The notes under the pieces are model-generated. The model saw only the letters and a program-made list of their open reading frames with translations, searched no databases and had not been told where the DNA came from. A stretch of 64,000 nt of DNA from assembly GCA_963780805.1 (NCBI GenBank), contig CAWADP010000009.1:1302001-1366000 (forward strand), in the 5' to 3' direction. A program made the position numbers and the translations under genes. Of this stretch, positions 57,441 to 64,000 are shown piece after piece (within the stretch, counting starts at the first letter, position 1; each line of letters begins with the position of its first letter). This stretch comes from JASHVB01 sp963780805. GTDB lineage: Bacteria > Pseudomonadota > Alphaproteobacteria > Acetobacterales > Acetobacteraceae.

Positions 57441-57680
57441 TCAGCGGGAGCGCTCGGCCTTGTGGGCGGCGAGTTCGGCTTCAAGCATTTCCGGAGTCAG
57501 GCCTTTCGCCTTGGCGTCGGCTGACAGTCGTTGCATAGCATCGAGCAGGGGGTCCTGGCCCGGGTGTGGGCGCAGGATGCGGCTGACGATACGACCGATC
57601 GCCTCGCGCTTGCGAGCGTCCTGCAGCGCCGCGGCGGCTTCGGGTTCGACGGGGATGGTAACATCGATGGTGTTGGGCAT
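57441..57680 (-). CDS. Antitoxin paired with the PIN toxin
   Basis: The 79-residue protein begins MPNTIDVTIPVEPEAAAALQ, contains RKREAIGRIVSRILRP and ends ELAAHKAERSR. It is small, basic and helical and sits just upstream of a PIN toxin in the usual antitoxin-toxin order. I infer the function from context. The ATG at 57680 is chosen because upstream residues encode the SDR fragment on the opposite strand. Confidence 0.65.
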   Translation of the reverse strand: MPNTIDVTIPVEPEAAAALQDARKREAIGRIVSRILRPHPGQDPLLDAMQRLSADAKAKGLTPEMLEAELAAHKAERSR

Positions 57681-57741
57681 GCGGGCCTCCAGCCGCACGT
57701 TAGCGAAAGACGCCGAGGTAGGGAACATCAGGCGGGGGCCA

Positions 57742-57900
57742 GCGGAGGGCATTTGGGTGAGCGCCGTCGGCCCTGGCCCGATCCTCACGCCGTTGTATCA
57801 GCGTCGCATCGCGGCGGCCAGCGAGATCGGGGAGCAAGACAACGCCAAGGCCGCTCAAGGCACCATGCTGAAGCGCCCGGGCAGGGCCAAGGAGGCGGCC
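57742..57900 (+). pseudogene. SDR 3'-end fragment 3, truncated at both ends
   Basis: The sequence encodes AEGIWVSAVGPGPILTPLYQ, RRIAAASEIGEQDNAKAAQG and TMLKRPGRAKEAA. It begins further upstream in the SDR than the other fragments and stops before the LFLASD end. Its right end meets the left boundary of direct repeat B (tgccgac at 57914). Confidence 0.85.
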
Positions 57901-58041
57901 CTGCCAGCGCGGCTGCCGACTCGCAGATTGCCGGCTCACCCTCGGCACATTAGATTACCGGCGCGCGGCGATAATGACCGCAGATGCATCGAATGCCCCT
58001 GCTCGTTACAAGCGCTTGCCGCCATAGAGGGTCGCAAAGTC

Positions 58042-58626
58042 ATGCCGGTCGCCGCTCGGCCGATCGATTGGGAGGCATGGAGCCAGAGCCGGTTCCTTGC
58101 CTGGGCCGAGACCCAACCGGAAGGCTGCCGATACGAGTTCGACGGTTTCCGGCCAGTCGCGATGGCCCCAGCCACCGTTGGCCACAACCGGATCGGTCGC
58201 AACATCCGGGATGCGATCCGCCCCAGCTTGCCGGCGGGCGCGCCGTGCGACACCTATGGGCCGCAGGATGCGATCGAAACAGTCGGCGGTGCCCTGCGCG
58301 AGCCGGACGCATTCATCGCGTGTTCCAGGCCGCACCGGAACGCGGTCGCCGTGCCGGCGCCGATCGTTGTATTTGAGGTCGTCTCGCCCGGGCGGGGTAA
58401 TCGGCGACGGGACGAGGAGAAGGTCGATGAGTACAAATCGGTGCCCTCGATACTCCGCTATGTTGTCGTTGAATCCGAGAGTCGATCATTCCGGGCGTTC
58501 TGGCGCGAACCTGGTGAGCAGGCGTGGCACCGGGACGCTGCCGACACGGCCGGACCAATTCGCCTGCCAGAATTCGGCATCGAGCTTTCACTCGACGACG
58601 TTTATTCCGGGGTCGACTTCGATTGA
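58042..58626 (+). CDS. Uma2-family putative endonuclease, intact
   Basis: The 194-residue protein belongs to the Uma2 (DUF820) family with a PD-(D/E)xK restriction-like fold. It has YEFDGFRPVAMAPATVGHNR, a YGPQDAIETVGGALREPDAF segment, VPAPIVVFEVVSPGRGNRRR with the EVVSP nuclease motif, and a C-terminal YVVVESESRSFRAFWREPG. Uma2 genes are frequently present in multiple copies and their role is unknown. It lies within direct repeat B, between SDR fragment 3 and a second, broken Uma2 gene. Confidence 0.85.
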   Translation: MPVAARPIDWEAWSQSRFLAWAETQPEGCRYEFDGFRPVAMAPATVGHNRIGRNIRDAIRPSLPAGAPCDTYGPQDAIETVGGALREPDAFIACSRPHRNAVAVPAPIVVFEVVSPGRGNRRRDEEKVDEYKSVPSILRYVVVESESRSFRAFWREPGEQAWHRDAADTAGPIRLPEFGIELSLDDVYSGVDFD

Positions 58627-58666
58627 GGCTGGCGGCTCTTGCCGGTTGGTCGGACTTCGGTTCGTA

Positions 58667-59204
58667 TCAACCCACGCCCGAGCGGCGGTACAACACACCG
58701 AGTGGCACGTTCAATCCGAGGCTGGTGAGCGTGAAAGCCCAGTGCGTGATCGGCGTGACATCTTCTGGCCACAAACCATCGGCGCTGCGCTGCAACACAT
58801 CGAGCCGCACTGACGCGGTGTAGATGACCAGGATTTCCCGCACACTGTCGATCAGCATGTGCGCCCGGATGTTCCGCCAGGTTTCCGCGTGATTGGACGG
58901 CGAGAGAATCTCGATCGCCAGGGCGGGATGATGCAACGCCGCGGGGTCCGTTTCGCTCTCGGAGCAGGTGACAGCGACATCGGGAATGTAAAAGTTCCGG
59001 CTGGCCTGAAACGCCGGGACGATGCCCGGGTTGGTCAGGGCGACGCAAGGACTGTCGGTGGCGTTCAGGTGGCTGTCAATCAGCCCGGCGATCACGGCCT
59101 GGAGCCGCCCGTGCGCCCGGCGCCATCGCCACCGGCACCCTGTCGATCAATTGCCAGCGTCCCGGACGCGGGGCATCCCAGGCAAGGAACTCCTCAAGCG
59201 TCAT
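58667..59204 (-). pseudogene. Uma2-family putative endonuclease, minus strand, copy B
   Basis: The start MTLEEFLAWDAPRPGRWQLI is followed by an 8-bp deletion near 59118 relative to copy A, which breaks the frame after VAMAPG. Downstream, the correct frame continues with VIAGLIDSHLNATDSP and carries FYIPDVAV, LAIEILSPSNHAETW and the IYTASVRLD segment to a normal stop at 58667. An ATG at about 59095 could start a truncated product. The nuclease motifs themselves are complete. Confidence 0.75.
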
Positions 59205-59494
59205 CTGATCTGGCGCGGTCAGAGCGGTACTCCTCCTGCCAGCTTACCACGGGAGCGGAGCGGAAACCACCGGTGCCCGACGATCGAGTGATCTCCAACA
59301 GGTCTCGCGTGCATTTCCGCGGTGGAGTCAACAGCACCTGTCTGGCAAGATGATCCTCCTGCCTGCGTGCGCTCCCCACCCAAAGCCAACCCTATGCTGA
59401 CATCATGGCTTCTTGCAAGACCACGGCCGCGCACAGACCCGGCGCTGCACGATGGCGACAGCCCGAGGCCGCTTCGCCCGCTGCGACAACGCAA

Positions 59495-60085
59495 TCAGAG
59501 CTCGGCCTGCTCCCGGTCAAAGTCGATGTAGCGGTAGATTTCGGCAAGCGGGATGGTCAACGCGACGCTCCGGAGTTCAAGGGTTGCTTCCAAGCCGTCG
59601 ACAGGCTCGAACATCCAGTGTCCGCTCCCGCGGCGATAGATGTGAATGGCTGGTTCGGACTGGTAGATTTCGATGATCTCCTCGACACCAGCGACGTCCT
59701 GTTCATCCAACCGCTTGCGGTCCCGTTCGCGCCACCTCTTGAGTTCCGATGGCGACAAAACCTCAAACAGCACGCGCGGCAAGCCTTGGCATCGAATCAT
59801 CACGTCGGGAATGCGAGCATTCGCCTGTTGCTGGTTCTCCGGTGCCGCGCCACTTCCCGACTCGGGAAAGCAACCGTCTTTGCCGGTCATCCGGGCGGTC
59901 AACGCTCCGGTGAGTGCGGCCACAATCTTGGCGTGAGCGGGGGTCGGCGCAGCGTGGGCGACAATGCGCCCATCGATGAGTTCGTAACGCCATGCATCGC
60001 CGAATTCACGCTGGTCGGTACGAAGAAATTCTTCGGCGGTCCAAACCTTGTCTGCCATGCTAGCGAGATTGCCCATGGTCGCCAC
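59495..60085 (-). CDS. Uma2-family putative endonuclease, distinct from the duplicated pair
   Basis: The 196-residue protein has the Uma2 layout: WTAEEFLRTDQREFGDAWRY near the N-terminus, ELIDGRIVAHAAPTPAHAKI, IPDVMIRCQGLP and VLFEVLSPSELKRWRERD with the EVLSP active-site motif. It ends DGLEATLELRSVALTIPLAE. It is intact and clearly diverged from the two Uma2 types of the direct repeats. Alternative starts are the internal Met codons at residues 4 and 10. Confidence 0.85.
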   Translation of the reverse strand: MATMGNLASMADKVWTAEEFLRTDQREFGDAWRYELIDGRIVAHAAPTPAHAKIVAALTGALTARMTGKDGCFPESGSGAAPENQQQANARIPDVMIRCQGLPRVLFEVLSPSELKRWRERDRKRLDEQDVAGVEEIIEIYQSEPAIHIYRRGSGHWMFEPVDGLEATLELRSVALTIPLAEIYRYIDFDREQAEL

Positions 60086-60445
60086 GCCTTCTGTACAGTC
60101 CGTATTCTAGCATGCCGGGGACGGCATCGAGCATAGGTTATGCGCAAGATTTTTGACCGGCGGCGCTGCCCGCGGCGCACTGGGCACGGCGCACCGGGCA
60201 CGGCGTAGCGCCCGTCCTGTTCGCACCCCGACGCACAGCCGGTGCAGGCCACATTCAGCACCAATAGCACCGCGGCCACCGCCAGTGTAGTACGGCCCTT
60301 TAGGCAGTGCCTCAGAACTGTTCCGGTGTCGCCGGAAAGGCCGACCTGCATGGCCTGGAAAAATCGCGACTACCGACAGCCGCCATGTCCGCTCCCCACC
60401 CAAGGCCGCCAGTAATTCGGGTCGGCATTGGTTTAAGCTCCAACA

Positions 60446-60972
60446 TCAACCAGGCCCACCCCAGAAATTCGGCTCGGGCGTATGGATCGTGCTGCCGTCG
60501 TAGCGCAGCCCCGGAACGCGATCCGCCGCCAAATGCAACGGCCCGTCGAGATCGACGATCTCGGCCCCCTGCGCGACGAGCAGCGCCGGCCCGATCCCAA
60601 GCGACGTGCTGATCACGCCACCGACCATGATCCGCAAGCCCCGCCGCTTCGCTTCCTCCGCGAGCGCGAGAGCCTCGGTCAGCCCACTCGCCTTGTCGAG
60701 CTTGATAGTGATGGCCGCGTATTTCCCATCGAGCCGGTCGAGATCGGCAAGCGTCCGGCAAGGATTCGTCAGCGCAAAGCAGGATCGCACGCTCCAACCG
60801 CGCCAGCGCGTCATCAACGTCTGCCGGCAGCGGCTGTCTTATCAGTTCGACCCTGCAACCGACCAGCGCCGGCATGAACTCGCGAAGCTGGGCCTCATTC
60901 CAGCTCTCATTGGCGTCGACGATGAGACGCGACGCCGGCACCGCGTGCCGCACTGCCCGCACGTGTTTCCGG
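60446..60972 (-). pseudogene. 3' fragment of a dipeptide epimerase, copy 2
   Basis: It encodes the same half of the enzyme as the copy at 56231: LIVDANESWNEAQLREFMPA, GKYAAITIKLDKASGLTEAL, RIMVGGVISTSLGIGPALLV and HLAADRVPGLRYDGS. Here the segment VGCRVELIRQPLPADVDDAL is present, which copy 1 lacks. At least one frame change lies near 60765-60790. The 5' half is missing and the junction with the SDR fragment is the same as in copy 1 (gcacgtgttt-ccgggca). Confidence 0.8.
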
Positions 60973-60973
60973 G

Positions 60974-61125
60974 CAATACAACGCCAATGCCGCACAAGGC
61001 AGCATGCTGAAGCGCCCCGGCAGGGCCGAGGAGGTCGCCGCCGCGATCCTGTTCCTGGCCTCCGACGATGCGTCTTACGTTACCGTCGCCCTGCTGTTCG
61101 TGGACGGCGGCATGACGGCGCCGTG
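60974..61125 (+). pseudogene. SDR 3'-end fragment 4
   Basis: The sequence encodes QYNANAAQGSMLKRPGRAEE, VAAAILFLASDDASYVTVAL and LFVDGGMTAP with a TGA. It is the last 50 residues of the SDR at 46177, with three or four substitutions. It is the last of the series. The sequence from 61126 to 61493 carries no gene. Confidence 0.9.
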
Positions 61126-61493
61126 AGGGCTGTTTGGCCGGCGGTCACAGTCCGTATCGCCCGCTGCGCCGCTCCGCGATCGCCGGGTCGGGATCGCGGT
61201 CCGTCGCACCGGACAGTCGCAAAGCCACCCACTTCTGCCGTGGATGACGCGGCCGCTCACGACCCATCCTTGCCGTTCCCAGGCCAGATGGGCACCCCCG
61301 AAAGCGGCCATTCGTTCAGGTCCGCCACCAATGGCGAGCTCGTGCCCATGGCGGTCGTTCCTGGCCGCCTCGCCGTTACTCGACTGCAGACGTTTCTGAA
61401 AGTGTGGCGGTAGCTGCTCAGATGTCTGCCGCGGAGTGGTAATCGGAAATTGGCATACGGGAGCCGAACGACCGTGGGCGGGCTATTGGCGGG

Positions 61494-64000
61494 CTATGGT
61501 TGCGCCGGCGTCAAGAACTGAAAGACGGCACCCCGCGGTTCGTTCGCCTCCGCCCACAATCGTCCCCCATGCGCTTCGATGATCGAGCGGCAGATCGATA
61601 GGCCCATCCCCAAGCCACTGGGCTTGGTCGTGTAGAAGGCCTCAAAGAGACGGTCGAGAGTCGCCGGCGCCAGTCCGGGACCCGTGTCCCGCACCGCGAC
61701 AAGTACCCCATCGGGCTCAACTTTCCCCGTGCTGATCAGCAATTCTCGCGCCCCCGCATCGACACCGCTCATTGCTTCAACCGCGTTGACGACCAGGTTG
61801 AGGATCACTTGTTGCAGTTGGACCCGATCGCCGTGAATGAGCGGCAAGCCGTCCGCAAGGTGCGCCTGCACCGAGACGCCGGTCCTGACCGCTTCGCCGC
61901 GGGTGAGCTCAACCACCTCGCGGATCGCCTCGTTGATGTCCAGGCGATCCTTCCGCGGTGGCGCCTTCTTGATGAGGGCGCGGATTTGCTCGACGACGTC
62001 GCCCGCTCGATGGCTGGTCTCAACGATACGACCGAGCGCCTGCCTGGCCTCCTCCAGGTTCGGCGGCTGGGCGCCCAGCCAGCGTAAGGCAGCCGCAGCA
62101 TTGGTCGCCGTGGTGGCAATCGGTTGCTTGACCTCATGGGCGATCGACGCGGACAGCTGCCCCATCGTCGCGACGCGGTTCGCATGCGCCAGTTCCATCT
62201 GCACCGCGCGGTAACGCCCCTCGCTCTCGCGCGCTTCGGCTTCCGCCCGCTTGCGCTCGGTCAGGTCGAGCACGAATGAGACACCCTGCTTCCCGCTTTC
62301 GTCGAAACTCGCCGCGCCGACCAACACGGGCACACGGCTGCCGTCTTTCCGAAAATACTCCTTCTCGTAGGGTTGTACGGTCCCGGTCATCTTGATCTCA
62401 GGAGTCCACACTTGTTCATGTCGCTGCCGCCATTCCGCCGGCGTCAGGTCCGTCCAGCGCAGCCGACCGGCAACGAGATCTTCGCGATCCTGCCCCACAA
62501 TGCGGAGAAACGCGTCGTTGGCCTCGAAGATCTGCCCTTCGGATTCCCAGATGAAAATCCCGATGATATTGGCGTCGACCAGTCGCCGGATCTTGGCTTC
62601 GCGTTCCACGACTTCGCGGTACAAGCGGGTGTTCTCCAGCGCGACCGCGGCCTGCGAGGCGAGCAGCTTCAACACGGCGAGCCGGGCCGGCGTGAACACG
62701 TGCGGGGCCAGGTTGTTTTCCAGGTAAAGCACGCCAATGAGCTTGCTCTGGTTGATCAACGGCAGGCAGAGAATGGAACGCGCCTGGTGCTGATGGAGAT
62801 AGGGGTCCGCGGCAAATGGGTTCTCCGCCGCGGCGTCGTCGAGAATCACGGCCTCCCGCGTACGCATGACGTAATGGAGGATCGACTCCGGCAGCGCGGC
62901 GGTCACCTTCTCGTCCCGCAGGAGCACCTTGACGGTGTCGCCAGGGGTCGTGGCTTCCGCCGCGATCCGCTGCTCCGTCCCCCGTGGGGTAAGCAACAGC
63001 CCCCGTTGCGCCCCGGCCTGCTCGATCGCCGTGTGCATCAGCGTGTCGAGCAGCCTTTCCAACACGATCTCGCCCGACACCGCTTGCGACACTTTGATCA
63101 CGGTCGCGAGGTCGAGGTGTTCAACCGGTGCCCCGATCGTGCCTGTCGGCCTGGAGACCGGCTCTGCCTCCCGGAGCCGCGGATACAGCTGATCGAGTTG
63201 CCGCACCTTTCCGTCGGCGCCCCAGCGGAGGTAGCCGTAGCGGGCGTTCCGGCAGATAGACATGGGCGATCCTCTCGAACCCACGCGCCGCGTAGAAGCG
63301 CGCCGCCAGTTCGTTGGCGAGTGCTTCGTTGTGAACAAACCCATTGGCGCGGGCCGAGCGGATGGCCTGTTCGTAGAGGCGCTCGGCATCCAGCTCGCGG
63401 CCCTCCAGGCGGGCGATCTCGGCGCCGACCAGCGCGGCGCGGTTCTCGAAATTCTCCGGACAGTTCGCCGCCCAGATCTTGAGCTGCTTGTGATGCGCAG
63501 CGACCGCGTCCAGGTGCTGCTGGCGCTCGCCGGTTGCCGCGGAATCGCAGACGGCGGCTTGCGACAGTGCGACGTAGAAATGATATTCCGCCTTTTCGAG
63601 GTGCCAGTCCGAGGTCCACAACAGAAGTTGTGCTCCCAACGAGGCCTTGATGGCCGCCGTATAGTCGCCAACAAAGAAGCGCGCCTGCAGCTTGCGGGTC
63701 CAATAGAAGAATTCGACATGCGCCAGATCCGGGTTAGCGGCCAAACGGCGCTCGATCCGAGCCTCATCAAACTGCGCATCGTTAAGGCAGCCAAATGTCG
63801 GTGTAAGTCCCCGGAGAGTCCGGATCAGCCCGAGCTGGGTGGCGATGCGGTCAATGATAAACCTGAACCGCGCCCTCTCGGCGAACGCGAGACCATGCTC
63901 TGCTTCGTGTTCCACCTCGGCGAGCGGATCGCCCGCCATGAGAAGGTTCGTGGTCAATTCATTTCCGCAATAGGCGGCGTAAGTGAGGTCGCCGATCGTG
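61494..64000 (-). CDS. Multidomain sensor histidine kinase, 3' part (5' end outside the window; one frameshift in the given sequence)
   Basis: The minus-strand frame is open to the window edge, so the start lies beyond 64000. In order the visible part has a helical TPR-like region (DLTYAAYCGNELTTNLLMAG, WHLEKAEYHFYVALSQAAV), a GAF domain (ERLLDTLMHTAIEQAGAQRG to LGVLYLENNLAPHVF), a PAS domain (VDANIIGIFIWESEGQIFEA, FRKDGSRVPVLVGAA), a HisKA domain with phospho-acceptor SIAHEVKQPIATTATNAAAA, and a HATPase domain (NLVVNAVEAM, DTGPGLAP, GLGMGLSICRSI). This order is typical of proteins with an N-terminal Ser/Thr kinase and AAA ATPase. A +1 shift lies near 63251. Confidence 0.85.

Larger units (their letters stand above)
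57914..59290. repeat. 1.37-kb direct repeat, copy B
   Basis: This is the second copy of the unit at 52676-54049, in the same orientation about 5.2 kb further on. Its plus-strand Uma2 gene is intact, whereas the copy A gene is scrambled. The differences are a 10-bp and an 8-bp indel, several one-base indels and scattered substitutions, so the duplication is not brand new. Confidence 0.9.

Noticed and set aside
59899..60351. Lipoprotein-like ORF with a hydrophobic start and Cys residues
   Set aside because: A lipobox-like LNVACTGC occurs, but the rest is Arg/Pro-rich, the frame overlaps the Uma2 gene antisense and no ribosome binding site is evident.

Overview
The window is high-GC DNA with alphaproteobacterial gene content. 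The separate pntAA/pntAB/pntB genes, the pheA-kdsB pair next to a membrane-anchored cytochrome c, and many short-chain dehydrogenase, TRAP and Rieske/P450 genes suggest Rhodospirillales, most likely an Acetobacteraceae-like organism. The taxonomic call is inference from gene content. No rRNA, tRNA or CRISPR array was seen.

Layout. 1-1771: end of a flagellar cluster (fliL, a repeat-rich ORF, fliM). 1975-8583: a Tim44-like membrane protein, an SDR with a coupled small protein, a decayed ISAzo13-type element with intact ends, and a divergent glutamyl-tRNA synthetase paralogue. 8809-11786: proton-translocating transhydrogenase pntAA-pntAB-pntB. 12269-16036: two glycosyltransferases and a polysaccharide deacetylase. 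16276-19411: Rieske oxygenase, 3Fe-4S ferredoxin and cytochrome P450. 19700-23583: AlkZ/YcaQ-type glycosylase, YciI protein, a four-repeat membrane protein, a DinB protein and a class II aldolase. 24102-29669: YbhG-YbhF-YbhS-YbhR-type exporter. 29901-33994: TRAP transporter with two tandem DctP paralogues. 34194-44279: flavin reductase, a collapsed VapBC locus, methyltransferase, cupin, pheA-kdsB, cytochrome c, a lone ugpE, a damaged BrnT/BrnA-like pair, a long 2-oxoglutarate dioxygenase and an amidohydrolase.

45172-61125 is an accessory region and the most unusual part. An intact SDR gene (46177-46944) is followed by four further fragments of its own 3' end, which separate blocks of unrelated cargo: a PspA / LemA / M48-peptidase envelope-stress set; Uma2-family nuclease genes, two of them inside a 1.37-kb direct duplication; a TcmP plus three-Cys-motif (DUF5131) pair; a PIN toxin with its antitoxin; and two copies of a truncated dipeptide-epimerase gene. 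The window ends inside the 3' part of a large multidomain sensor histidine kinase (61494-64000).

Two genome-wide features affect reading. First, at least thirteen otherwise well-conserved genes carry one frameshift each, and every one is equivalent to a single inserted base. This looks more like sequence error than decay. These genes are reported with their full reconstructed extents. Second, GC-rich palindromic repeats and short tandem repeats sit in many intergenic spaces, and one palindromic unit is translated in-frame inside the double ABC ATPase.
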